Counted from the stretch's first letter, positions 6,530 through 13,960 are shown. The stretch: DNA of 13,979 bases from Holdemanella sp. MSK.7.32 (GCF_024460475.1 NZ_JANFYN010000052.1:1-13979); one strand, 5' to 3'. Notes: a model not told the origin generated them from the sequence alone. Translations and numbers: made by a program.

Positions 6530-7354
6530 ATGATTCGATTATTAGTAGATTCAGCAAGTGATTATACACAAGAAGAGATTAGAAATAAAAATTTATATTT
6601 TGTGCCATTACAAATTCAGATTGAAGGAAAGAATTATTTGGATGGTGTTGATATTGATACGGAAACGTTTTATGAGAAGATGATGAATTCAAAAGAATTC
6701 TTTAAAACATCACAGCCCTCACCACAAGAATTTTTAGATATCTTTGAAGAAGTGAAGAAGAAACAAGAAACATTGATTTGTTTATCTTTATCGAGTAAGC
6801 TAAGTGGAACATATCAGAGTGCTTGTCTGGCAAAAGATATGGTGGATTATGAGAATATCTATATTGTAGATACATTAATAGCAGCTGCTGGAATTCGTTT
6901 ACTATGTGAAGTGGCAATAAACTGGATTGGTGAAAATAGATGTGTAGAAGATATTGTATCTGGTTTAGAAGAATTAAAAGAACGAGTTCATATTTATGCT
7001 GGTTTGGATACATTGGAATATTTGGCTAAGGGTGGAAGAATTTCTAAGACTGCAGCAGCTATTGGAACTTTAGCAAGTATTAAACCAATTATTTGTGTAG
7101 ACCATGGAGAAGTTGTGGTTGCCGGTAAGACACGTGGAGTAAATAAGGCAACGAGTGTTGTATGTGAAAAGATGCAGTCAGATATTGTTGATACATTGTA
7201 TCCAGTTTATACATTGTATTCATATGGTTTAGAGAATGTTGAAAAATTAGAATCAAAACTGGATTTAGATGTGAATCGTGTTCGTATTGGTTCAACAATT
7301 GGTGTTCATATTGGACCAAATGCATTTGGTGTTTGTTTCGTATCTAAACTATAG
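6530..7354 (+). CDS. DegV-family fatty-acid-binding protein (FakB-like)
   Basis: A 274-residue cytosolic protein of the DegV fold. Family members bind one fatty acid and, in FakB, present it to the kinase FakA to make acyl-phosphate for phospholipid synthesis. Seen here: VDSASDYT at the N-terminus, KTSQPSP at 59-65 and SSKLSGTYQSA around 88-98, both typical of the head-group pocket, then AKGGRISKT and a closing IGPNAFGVCFV. Length and all motifs are normal. It has its own consensus promoter and a good ribosome binding site 6 bases before the ATG. No fakA lies in the window, as is usual for the several unlinked DegV copies in Bacillota. The lipid-binding family is clear; whether it serves FakA in this organism is inferred. 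Confidence 0.9.
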   Translation: MIRLLVDSASDYTQEEIRNKNLYFVPLQIQIEGKNYLDGVDIDTETFYEKMMNSKEFFKTSQPSPQEFLDIFEEVKKKQETLICLSLSSKLSGTYQSACLAKDMVDYENIYIVDTLIAAAGIRLLCEVAINWIGENRCVEDIVSGLEELKERVHIYAGLDTLEYLAKGGRISKTAAAIGTLASIKPIICVDHGEVVVAGKTRGVNKATSVVCEKMQSDIVDTLYPVYTLYSYGLENVEKLESKLDLDVNRVRIGSTIGVHIGPNAFGVCFVSKL

Positions 7355-7359
7355 TCAAC

Positions 7360-7388
7360 TTGTGAAAATGTATTCATTTTAGTATAAT
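7360..7388 (+). promoter_or_regulatory. Promoter of the nucleotidyltransferase gene
   Basis: TTGTGA (7360-7365) and a perfect TATAAT (7383-7388) are 17 bases apart, starting only 5 bases after the degV stop. No terminator is visible between degV and this promoter, so some read-through from degV is possible. The ribosome binding site AAGGAGAG (7405-7412) is rather far from the ATG at 7424. Confidence 0.75.
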
Positions 7389-7423
7389 AAATATACTGAT
7401 TTACAAGGAGAGTTTTTGATAAT

Positions 7424-8338
7424 ATGAAAACAACATTGATTATTATGGCGGCTGGAATTGGTTCTCGTTTTGGTGGTGGAATCAAACAGTTAGCTAAAAT
7501 GGGTCCAAATGGAGAAATCATTATGGATTACTCAATCTATGATGCCAAAGAAGCTGGCTTCGATAAAGTCGTGTTTATTATTCGTAAGGATATTGAAGAG
7601 GAATTTAAAGAAGTAATAGGTAATCGTATCCAAAATTATATGGATGTAGAATATGTATTCCAAGATATTCATGATTTACCAGAAGGATTTACTTGTCCTG
7701 AAGGTCGTACAAAACCTTGGGGAACAGGTCAGGCTGTACTATGTGCGAAAAGTGTTGTAGATACACCATATGTGATTATTAATGCGGATGATTATTATGG
7801 AAAAGAAGCATTTGTGAAGTTACATGATTTCTTGGTTGAACATGCGAAAATGGGAAAAGAATTTGACATGGGCATGGCTGGATTCATTTTAAAGAACACT
7901 TTAAGTGAGAATGGAACTGTAACTCGTGGTGTATGTAAAGTGGATGATAATAATTTATTAAAAGAAGTTTATGAAACAACTGGAATCAAGGCTGAAGGGG
8001 ATAAAATCGTATGTGATAATCCGGAAGTAGAGGCTTGGGCAAAACCAGAAAGTAATGTTTCTATGAATATGTGGGCTGGTTATCCAGATTTCTTAGACTA
8101 TTTAGAAAAGGATTTTAGTACGTTCTTATCAAATATTTCAGATAATCCGATGAAGAAGGAGTATTTGCTTCCAAATATTGTGGCTGAATTATTGAGGGAA
8201 GATCGTATCAATGTGAAGGTACTTGAAACGCATGATAAATGGTTTGGTGTAACATATGCTGAAGATAAGGAATATGTACAAAACGCCTTTAAACAATTAA
8301 TTGAAGATGGTGTATATCCTGAAAAATTATGGAAATAG
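7424..8338 (+). CDS. Sugar-phosphate-type nucleotidyltransferase of unassigned substrate
   Basis: A 304-residue cytosolic enzyme of the NTP-transferase (GT-A-like) family, which joins a nucleotide to a sugar phosphate or alcohol phosphate. The N-terminal nucleotide-binding loop is MAAGIGSRFGGGIKQL (8-23), with the glycine-rich segment, R15 and K21. KPWGTGQAVL lies near residues 100-110, and the metal-binding acidic stretch is NADDYYGKEAF starting at N120. The C-terminal third has no motif I can name. It lacks the tandem domain features of GlmU and is not a plain match to GalU or RfbA, so neither nucleotide nor sugar can be named. It has its own promoter and a terminator that overlaps its stop codon, hence probably a single-gene unit; the neighbours give no clue to the pathway. 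Confidence 0.85.
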   Translation: MKTTLIIMAAGIGSRFGGGIKQLAKMGPNGEIIMDYSIYDAKEAGFDKVVFIIRKDIEEEFKEVIGNRIQNYMDVEYVFQDIHDLPEGFTCPEGRTKPWGTGQAVLCAKSVVDTPYVIINADDYYGKEAFVKLHDFLVEHAKMGKEFDMGMAGFILKNTLSENGTVTRGVCKVDDNNLLKEVYETTGIKAEGDKIVCDNPEVEAWAKPESNVSMNMWAGYPDFLDYLEKDFSTFLSNISDNPMKKEYLLPNIVAELLREDRINVKVLETHDKWFGVTYAEDKEYVQNAFKQLIEDGVYPEKLWK

Positions 8339-8360
8339 GACGATTTGTCCTATTTTTTTT
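8333..8360 (+). terminator. Terminator of the nucleotidyltransferase gene
   Basis: AAATAGGAC (8333-8341) pairs with GTCCTATTT (8347-8355) around a 5-base loop, and a run of eight Ts spans 8353-8360. The TAG stop (8336-8338) is inside the 5' arm. Confidence 0.88.
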
Positions 8361-8370
8361 GTTTAATTAA

Positions 8371-8379
8371 TGATATAAT
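8371..8379 (+). promoter_or_regulatory. Extended -10 promoter of the riboswitch-permease transcript
   Basis: TGATATAAT (8371-8379) contains a perfect -10 with the TG extension. The expected -35 region falls in the T tract of the preceding terminator and has no recognisable hexamer, so the extended -10 probably carries recognition. Transcription would start near 8386, just before the aptamer. Confidence 0.65.
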
Positions 8380-8389
8380 CCTAACGTGT

Positions 8390-8512
8390 TTCGTATATAT
8401 CGACTAATACGGTGTCGATGTTTCTACCCCTAAACCGTAAATTCAGGGACTATGAATCAACCTACTTTTTTATTGTGTCGCGTTGATTCTCGTTTTTGTA
8501 CGAGACTTTTTT
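8390..8512 (+). promoter_or_regulatory. Guanine-class purine riboswitch with transcriptional expression platform
   Basis: The aptamer spans 8390-8456. P1 is TTCGTA (8390-8395) with TATGAA (8451-8456). P2 is ATCGAC with GTCGAT (8399-8404, 8414-8419) and carries loop AATACGG. The joining strand is GTTTCTACC (8420-8428). P3 is CCTAAA with TTCAGG (one A-C mismatch) and loop CCGTAAA. The core GACTATG (8448-8454) has C at 8450, the position that pairs with guanine or hypoxanthine; adenine-class switches have U there. In the platform, GAATCAAC (8454-8461) pairs perfectly with GTTGATTC (8482-8489) as antiterminator. It overlaps both P1 and the terminator's 5' arm, so ligand binding should free the terminator and switch the permease off. 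Confidence 0.95.
8488..8512 (+). terminator. Riboswitch-controlled intrinsic terminator
   Basis: TCTCGT (8488-8493) pairs with ACGAGA (8500-8505) around a 6-base loop, followed by C and six Ts (8507-8512). The first two bases of the 5' arm are shared with the antiterminator strand 8482-8489, making the two structures mutually exclusive. Confidence 0.85.
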
Positions 8513-8529
8513 ATTTTCGGAGGAAAAGA

Positions 8530-9837
8530 ATGAGAAAAGAAGATGTGAAAAAAGGTTCGATATATGAACTTGATGGTGTTGTACCTTTAAAAGAGGCATT
8601 GCCTTTAGGTATTCAACACGTATTGGCGATGTTTCTTGGAAATATCAGCCCATTATTGATTATTGCAGGAATGCTTGGATTATCGCCAGATTTAAAATCT
8701 GCATTGATTCAAAATGCGATGTTTATTGCGGGAGCTGTTACTTTAGTTCAGTTGTATCCAGTATGGAAAATTGGTGCGAAGCTTCCAATCGTTATGGGTA
8801 CAAGTTCTGGATTTATTGGAACTGCCAAAGCTATGGGAGCTTTATATGGTTATGGTGCATTGATGGGAGCAAGTTTAATTGGTGGTTTATTTGAGATGGT
8901 TTTAGGCTTCTTTATTAAACCGTTAAGAAAATTATTCCCACCTGTTGTTACTAGCTTAGTTATCATTTCCATTGGTTTATCATTACTTCCTGTTGGTATC
9001 AATTATTTTGGTGGAGGTAGTGGTGCTGCTGATTTTGGGGATCCTAAACATTTATTGGTTGGTACATTTGTTATTTTGGTAATTATTATCGCCAAACAAA
9101 TTAAAGGTTTTGTGAATAATGCTTCGATTTTGATCGGTATTATTGCTGGATATATCTTGGCTATTGTGTTAGGAATGGTTGATTTTACGCAAGTTCAAAC
9201 CGCTTCTTGGATTGCACTTCCAACTTTTATGCCAGTGAAGATGGAATTTAATTTGGAAGTAATTATTGCGATGGGAATTATGTTTATCGCAACAACGGTT
9301 GAAACAGTTGGAGATGTTTCTGGTATCACAAATGGTGGTTTAGATCGTGAAGCAACTTCTGAAGAATTACAAGGCGGCGTTTTGGCAGATGGTTTAGGTT
9401 CTGTCGTTGCTTCATTGTTTGGAGTTTTGCCAAATACTTCATTCTCTCAAAATGTTGGTTTGGTTTCAGTGACTAAAGTTGTTAACCGTTTTACAATTAT
9501 GACAGGAGCTATCTTCTTGATTCTTTGCGGTTTCTGCCCAAAATTAAGTGCTTTATTTGCAGTTATGCCTCAATCTGTACTTGGTGGAGCTGCCGTTATT
9601 ATGTTTGCGAGTATTTTGGTAAGTGGTATTCAATCATTGATGCGTGTTGAATTCAATGAAAGAAACACTTTGATTATTGCCTTGGCAATCGGTCTTGGAA
9701 TTGGTATTGGACAAGTACCTACAGTTCTAGCACAATTACCAAGTTGGGTTGGAAATATTTTTGCACAAAACGGAATTATTATGACGTTTGTGATCGCAAC
9801 CGTATTAAATTTAATTTTGCCTGGTAAAAAAGACTAA
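8530..9837 (+). CDS. NCS2-family xanthine/purine permease
   Basis: A 435-residue inner-membrane nucleobase transporter of the NCS2/NAT family, most like PbuX/XanQ xanthine permeases. Seen: LGIQHVLAMFLGN in TM1, VMGTSSGFIG in TM3, TTVETVGD with E258 in TM8, and the NAT-signature region FSQNVG with Q307-N308. These are the positions that bind the nucleobase in XanQ. The frame stays open to an upstream ATG at 8452, but that ATG lies inside the riboswitch core; GGAGG (8519-8523) correctly positions the ATG at 8530. The gene is under the guanine-class riboswitch, so the cargo is very likely a purine; xanthine, guanine, hypoxanthine or urate are not separable from sequence. The adjacent hydroxylase operon suggests the imported base is oxidised. 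Confidence 0.92.
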   Translation: MRKEDVKKGSIYELDGVVPLKEALPLGIQHVLAMFLGNISPLLIIAGMLGLSPDLKSALIQNAMFIAGAVTLVQLYPVWKIGAKLPIVMGTSSGFIGTAKAMGALYGYGALMGASLIGGLFEMVLGFFIKPLRKLFPPVVTSLVIISIGLSLLPVGINYFGGGSGAADFGDPKHLLVGTFVILVIIIAKQIKGFVNNASILIGIIAGYILAIVLGMVDFTQVQTASWIALPTFMPVKMEFNLEVIIAMGIMFIATTVETVGDVSGITNGGLDREATSEELQGGVLADGLGSVVASLFGVLPNTSFSQNVGLVSVTKVVNRFTIMTGAIFLILCGFCPKLSALFAVMPQSVLGGAAVIMFASILVSGIQSLMRVEFNERNTLIIALAIGLGIGIGQVPTVLAQLPSWVGNIFAQNGIIMTFVIATVLNLILPGKKD

Positions 9838-9844
9838 CAAATCG

Positions 9845-9876
9845 GTGTTAAACATTGTGTTTAACACTTTCTTTTT
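9845..9876 (+). terminator. Terminator between permease and hydroxylase operon
   Basis: GTGTTAAAC (9845-9853) pairs perfectly with GTTTAACAC (9859-9867) around a 5-base loop, followed by TTTCTTTTT (9868-9876). A third copy, GTGTTAAAA (9877-9885), could pair with the middle arm over 8 of 9 positions and would hide the T tract in a loop, so the element may be an attenuator rather than a fixed terminator. A weak -10-like TAAAAT (9881-9886) overlaps the third copy; no good -35 is visible. Confidence 0.75.
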
Positions 9877-9914
9877 GTGTTAAAATTTTAGTAAAGAAAG
9901 AGAGCGTATCCATT

Positions 9915-10664
9915 ATGTTAAGAATAATGAATTATGCATCGCCAGAATCTTTAGATGAGGCGTATGCGCTACTAACGAAAAATAAAAAGAATATGATTCT
10001 AGGCGGTATGATTTGGTTGAAGATGGAAGATATTCAGATTCCGACCGCTATTGATTTAAGCAAATTAGGTTTGGATCAAATTGAAGAGGATGATGTAGAA
10101 TTCAAAATTGGTGCTATGGTGACTTTGCGTCAATTAGAAACGCATCAAGCTTTCAATGAGGCAACTTGTTATGTGTTTAGAGATGCTGTAAAAGATATTG
10201 TAGGTGTACAATTAAGAAACTTAGCAACAGTTGGAGGAAGTATATATTCGCGTTTTAGTTTTAGTGATGTCATCTGTAGCTTATTATGTTTAGAGTGTGA
10301 TGTACAAACACATAAACATGGGCGTATTTCACTTGAAGAATTTGTGCGTCTTCCATATGAAAAGGATATTGTGGAATATATTTATGTGAAGAAGACAAAT
10401 TTGCCGAGTGCCTTTGTTTCTGTAAGAAGGAGTGCTACGGATTTAAGTGTTTTAAATGCATCTTGTACAAAGTATGCAGATCACTACCGATTCTGTTTTG
10501 GTGCAAGACCAGCCATTGCGAAAGTTTATAATTGTGATTTAGATCATATTGATTTCGATGTATATTGTGCAGACAATATGCGCGGAAGCAAGGAATATAG
10601 AGAAAAACTTGTTGAGGGATTAACACAGAAGTTATTGAGAAAGGTAGAGTCTTATGTTGGTTAA
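9915..10664 (+). CDS. FAD-binding subunit of a xanthine-dehydrogenase-family molybdenum hydroxylase
   Basis: A 249-residue cytosolic flavoprotein subunit (CoxM/CutM/XdhB type) that passes electrons from the 2Fe-2S subunit to NAD or another acceptor. The two FAD-binding loops are present but altered: ILGGMIWLKM at 28-37 in place of the usual AGGTDLL, and TVGGSIYSRFSFSDV from 105 in place of TIGGNIANASP. It is shorter than typical members (about 280-300), mainly in the C-terminal flavoprotein domain. The frame opens 60 bases upstream at 9855, inside the terminator hairpin; a modest AAGAGAG site and the MLRIMNYASP start favour 9915. It overlaps the next gene by 11 bases. The altered loops raise the possibility of an unusual electron acceptor, which is inference. 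Confidence 0.85.
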   Translation: MLRIMNYASPESLDEAYALLTKNKKNMILGGMIWLKMEDIQIPTAIDLSKLGLDQIEEDDVEFKIGAMVTLRQLETHQAFNEATCYVFRDAVKDIVGVQLRNLATVGGSIYSRFSFSDVICSLLCLECDVQTHKHGRISLEEFVRLPYEKDIVEYIYVKKTNLPSAFVSVRRSATDLSVLNASCTKYADHYRFCFGARPAIAKVYNCDLDHIDFDVYCADNMRGSKEYREKLVEGLTQKLLRKVESYVG

Positions 10665-11115
10665 AATTAAAGTGAATGGAAAATTGATTCAGGATGATGT
10701 ACAGCCACAAACTTTATTGCTTGACTGGCTAAGAGATCATGGTTGTTACAGCGTGAAAAGAGGGTGTGATACCGCAAACTGTGGATTGTGTACAGTATGG
10801 AAGGATGGAACGCCAATTCTTTCTTGTAGTACATTAGCTGTTCGATGTGATGGTCATGAAATTACGACACTTGAAGGACTTCAAAAAGAAGCGGGTGAAT
10901 TCGGTATGTTTATGGCTAAACAAGGCGCTGAACAATGTGGTTTCTGTTCACCTGGATTTATTATGAATGTTTTGGCAATGGAAAAAGAATTAGTGAATCC
11001 AAGTGATGATGAAATTCGTGCTTATTTAGCTGGAAATTTATGCCGTTGCTCTGGATATATGTCGCAGATGCGTGCAATCAAGGCGTATTTAAGTCGAGGT
11101 GAAAATCATGAATAG
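10654..11115 (+). CDS. 2Fe-2S subunit of the molybdenum hydroxylase
   Basis: A 153-residue cytosolic iron-sulfur protein with both clusters of the family. The N-terminal plant-ferredoxin-type cluster uses C38, C43, C46 and C58 (GCDTANCGLC, then ILSC). The C-terminal four-helix domain has C95, C98, C130 and C132 (QCGFCSPGF, then LCRCSGY). All eight cysteines are present and the length is typical of CoxS/XdhC-type subunits. It carries electrons from the molybdenum centre to the FAD subunit. It overlaps the upstream gene by 11 bases and the downstream gene by 8, consistent with translational coupling and balanced synthesis of the complex. Confidence 0.95.
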   Translation: MLVKIKVNGKLIQDDVQPQTLLLDWLRDHGCYSVKRGCDTANCGLCTVWKDGTPILSCSTLAVRCDGHEITTLEGLQKEAGEFGMFMAKQGAEQCGFCSPGFIMNVLAMEKELVNPSDDEIRAYLAGNLCRCSGYMSQMRAIKAYLSRGENHE

Positions 11116-13384
11116 TGTAGGAAAAGGTGTCATCAAAAAGGATGCGATGGCTTTAGTTACAGGGCAACCTGTATATTGTGATGATTTAGCACCTAAGGAT
11201 TGTTTGATTGTTAAGCTTTTAAGAAGTCCACATGCATACGCAAAAATTAGAAGTATTGATACTTCCATTGCGAAAAGAATTCCTGGAATTGAAGCTGTGT
11301 ATACGTATGAGGATGTTCCAACTTCTCGTTTTACTCTTGCAGGACAATCTTATCCTGAACCAAGTCCATATGATCGTAGAATCTTAGAAAATGTAGTTCG
11401 TTATGTAGGCGATGAAGTCGCAATTGTTGCGGGAGCTAATGAGGATTGTGTAGATCGTGCTTTGAAAGCTATCAAAGTAGATTATGAAGTATTAGAACCG
11501 TTGTTAGATTTTGAAAAGTCTATTGATAATGCAATTGTGGTTCATGAGGAAGACGATTATAAGTGTCTTTGTGAGATTGGTAATGATGTAAAGCGTAATA
11601 TTGTCAGCAGTGGCGAAAGTGTTGTTGGTGATGTGGATGCAGTATTAAATGATTGCGAAGTGGTCTTAGAAAGAGATTATCATACAAAGGCCAATGCCCA
11701 GGCAATGATGGAAACTATGCGTTCATATTGTTACATTGATACATATGGTCGTTTAAATTGTGTAAGTTCTACACAGATTCCTTTCCATGTTCGAAGAATT
11801 TTAAGTAATGCTTTAGAAATTCCAAAGTCAAAAATCAATGTAATCAAGCCTAGAATTGGTGGCGGATTTGGCGCTAAACAAACGGCTTGTTGTGAAATCT
11901 TCACGGCATTTGTTACATGGAAACTTAAAAAGCCAAGTAAGATTGTCTATACTCGTGAAGAAACTTTTGCGGCTAGTAACTCAAGACATGAAATGAAGAT
12001 GCATGTTCGTATTGGGGCTAAAAAAGATGGTACGATTGAAGCTATAGATTTATATACATTATCAAATCAAGGCGCTTATGGAGAGCATGGTCCAACTACA
12101 ATTGGTTTGGCAGGACATAAATCTTTGCCTTTATATAACCATGTTAAAGCCAGTCGTTTTACATATGATGTAGTTTATACAAATACAATGCGTGCTGGTG
12201 CTTATAGAGGGTATGGGGCTACGCAAGGTCAGTTTGCGGTTGAATCCATTATTAATGAATTGGCTGATGAATTGAATATGGATCCTTGTGAAATCCGTTT
12301 TAAAAATATGACGCGTGAAAATGAAGTGTTATCGCAATATTATAATGAAGAATTGAATGCGTGTGCGTTGGATCGTTGTTTAGAAAAAGCGATGGAAATG
12401 ATTGACTACAAGAATAAACCTTTAAGACGTGATATGGGTGATTTTGTTCGTGGTTTAGGTGTTTCTTTATCTATGCAAGGTAGTGGTATTTCGGGTCTTG
12501 ATGTAGGTTCTGTTGAAATTAAACTACAGGATGATGGTTTCTATACATTAAGTATCGGTGCTACAGATATGGGTACAGGATGTGATACGATTCTTGCTCA
12601 AATGGTTGCGGAATGTATGGATTGTGATGTAGATCAAGTTGTCACTAGTTCATTGGATACAGACCATGCACCTTATGATACGGGTTCTTATGCTTCAAGT
12701 ACAACGTATGTAACGGGTATGGCTGTAGTAAAGGCTTGTGAAAAGTTAAGAAATTCTATTTTAGAAGCGGCAGCCGGATTCTTTAATGTGGATAAAGAAG
12801 ATATTGAATTTGATGGTAAGAAAATCTATACATTAGATCATACGCATGAAATGAGTTTGGCTGATTTTGCGGATACATGTTTCAATGGTGGTATCGCAAA
12901 AGCATTGATTGCCAGTGACTCTCACATGTCGCCTACTAGTCCACCTCCATTTATGGTTGGTATTGCCGAAGTGGATGTAGATAAGCTAACGGGTGAAATC
13001 AAAGTTCATGATTATGTATCTGTTGTTGATTGTGGTACAGTTATCAATCCAAATCTTGCCAGAGTACAAGCTGAAGGTGGTATTGTACAAGGTATTGGTA
13101 TGGCTTTAAGTGAGGATATCACGTACTCAAATGAGGGTAAGATGCGTAATCGTAACTTCTTGCAGTATAAGTTGCCAACAAGAGTAGATGTTCCAAGTGT
13201 TCGTGTTGAGTTTGAAAGCAGCTATGAAGACAATGGTCCTTTTGGTGCAAAATCCATTGGTGAAGTTGTTATTAATACGCCAACAAGTGCAATTGCTAGT
13301 GCAATAAAACATGCGACAGGGGTGCAGGTTCGTACTTTGCCTATTACTGCTGAAAAAGTCTTATTAGGAAAAGAAGATGAATAA
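11108..13384 (+). CDS. Molybdopterin-binding catalytic subunit, xanthine-dehydrogenase family
   Basis: A 758-residue catalytic subunit that hydroxylates an aromatic heterocycle using water. Seen: the pterin loop GGGFGAKQ (251-258), RAGAYRGYGATQ (362-373), GATDMGTG in place of the more usual ExGQG-like loop, and GAKSIGE ending in E719, the expected catalytic base. E202 (MMETM) and R293 (NSRHEM) align by context with the two residues that hold purine in bacterial and bovine xanthine dehydrogenases, which favours a purine substrate. An in-frame GTG at 11099 lies within the ribosome binding site GAGGTG (11096-11101), so I chose the ATG at 11108, 6 bases after it. It is the third gene of the operon. 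Whether the enzyme is selenium dependent cannot be read from the sequence. Nicotinate or aldehyde substrates remain possible. Confidence 0.9.
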   Translation: MNSVGKGVIKKDAMALVTGQPVYCDDLAPKDCLIVKLLRSPHAYAKIRSIDTSIAKRIPGIEAVYTYEDVPTSRFTLAGQSYPEPSPYDRRILENVVRYVGDEVAIVAGANEDCVDRALKAIKVDYEVLEPLLDFEKSIDNAIVVHEEDDYKCLCEIGNDVKRNIVSSGESVVGDVDAVLNDCEVVLERDYHTKANAQAMMETMRSYCYIDTYGRLNCVSSTQIPFHVRRILSNALEIPKSKINVIKPRIGGGFGAKQTACCEIFTAFVTWKLKKPSKIVYTREETFAASNSRHEMKMHVRIGAKKDGTIEAIDLYTLSNQGAYGEHGPTTIGLAGHKSLPLYNHVKASRFTYDVVYTNTMRAGAYRGYGATQGQFAVESIINELADELNMDPCEIRFKNMTRENEVLSQYYNEELNACALDRCLEKAMEMIDYKNKPLRRDMGDFVRGLGVSLSMQGSGISGLDVGSVEIKLQDDGFYTLSIGATDMGTGCDTILAQMVAECMDCDVDQVVTSSLDTDHAPYDTGSYASSTTYVTGMAVVKACEKLRNSILEAAAGFFNVDKEDIEFDGKKIYTLDHTHEMSLADFADTCFNGGIAKALIASDSHMSPTSPPPFMVGIAEVDVDKLTGEIKVHDYVSVVDCGTVINPNLARVQAEGGIVQGIGMALSEDITYSNEGKMRNRNFLQYKLPTRVDVPSVRVEFESSYEDNGPFGAKSIGEVVINTPTSAIASAIKHATGVQVRTLPITAEKVLLGKEDE

Positions 13385-13916
13385 TATTTCTTTGATTATC
13401 TTAGCGTCTGGTTTTTCCAGGCGCTTTGTTTCAAATAAGCTTCTGTATGAATTTCATGGTAAGAAACTTATTGAATATGCGTTTGATAAGGCGGTGTTTT
13501 TTTCAGATGTGATTGTAGTTACACAATATGAAGAAATCAAAGAAATGTCTGAAGTATTAGGTTATCGTGTTGTTATGAATGATCATCCTGAATATGGTCA
13601 AGGTCATTCTATTGCTCTAGGTGTGGGCGCTTGTCAAAATAATGCATGCATACTGATGGTTGCGGATATGCCATATTTAAAATTGGACACGTTAAGGGAA
13701 ATGGTTTCAATTCAAGATGGAAAGCATATTGTGATTTGTGAGTATAATGGTATTTTATGTAATCCTATGTTGCTCCCAAAAAGGTATTATGATAGGGCAA
13801 AACAATTGTGTAATGATAAAGGGGCAAAACAAATCATTGGTGATGATACGTATTTAACGGTTTCTTTATTGGAAGAAGAATTTATGGATATAGATGAAAA
13901 AACAGAGGCTATTTAG
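13377..13916 (+). CDS. MocA-like molybdenum cofactor cytidylyltransferase
   Basis: A 179-residue cytosolic nucleotidyltransferase of the MobA/MocA type. The N-terminal LASGFSRRFVSNKLL (9-23) is a variant of the LAAGxSxRMGxxK nucleotide loop, with R15/R16 and K21 kept. GQGHSIALGV follows, and the metal site MVADMPYL has D97. MocA attaches CMP to molybdopterin to give the cytosine dinucleotide cofactor used by xanthine-dehydrogenase-family enzymes. Its ATG overlaps the catalytic subunit's stop by 8 bases, so cofactor finishing is co-translated with the enzyme, which favours MocA over MobA (GMP transfer). It is slightly shorter than the usual 190-200 residues, and S11 replaces the common alanine. 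The XdhC/CoxF-type sulfurase chaperone is not in this window. Confidence 0.82.
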   Translation: MNNISLIILASGFSRRFVSNKLLYEFHGKKLIEYAFDKAVFFSDVIVVTQYEEIKEMSEVLGYRVVMNDHPEYGQGHSIALGVGACQNNACILMVADMPYLKLDTLREMVSIQDGKHIVICEYNGILCNPMLLPKRYYDRAKQLCNDKGAKQIIGDDTYLTVSLLEEEFMDIDEKTEAI

Positions 13917-13923
13917 CCTCTGT
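13902..13923 (+). other. Hairpin over the MocA stop codon
   Basis: ACAGAGGC (13902-13909) and GCCTCTGT (13916-13923) form a perfect 8-base-pair stem with loop TATTTA, and the TAG stop runs into the 3' arm. No T tract follows, so it is not an intrinsic terminator by itself. It sits 3 bases before the real terminator and may stabilise the transcript's 3' end. Confidence 0.6.
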
Positions 13924-13925
13924 AC

Positions 13926-13960
13926 AGACTGTTGACAAAGTGACTGTCGACAGTCTTTTT
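13926..13960 (+). terminator. Terminator of the hydroxylase operon, containing a perfect palindrome
   Basis: AGACTGTTGAC (13926-13936) pairs with GTCGACAGTCT (13946-13956) over 11 base pairs including one G-U, with a 9-base loop, followed by five Ts (13956-13960). The 3' part contains a perfect 14-base palindrome, GACTGTCGACAGTC (13942-13955), and GACTGTYGACA is directly repeated at a 15-base interval, so the same DNA could also be a protein-binding site. Confidence 0.75.

Noticed and set aside
8452..8529. Upstream in-frame ATG that would add 26 residues to the purine permease
   Set aside because: This ATG is part of the riboswitch core GACTATGA; the added peptide is coded across the antiterminator and terminator, and the ribosome binding site GGAGG serves the ATG at 8530.
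13377..13916. Calling the last gene mobA (GMP transfer) or a generic sugar nucleotidyltransferase
   Set aside because: It overlaps a xanthine-dehydrogenase-family catalytic subunit, an enzyme class that uses the cytosine dinucleotide cofactor, and its motifs fit MocA better.
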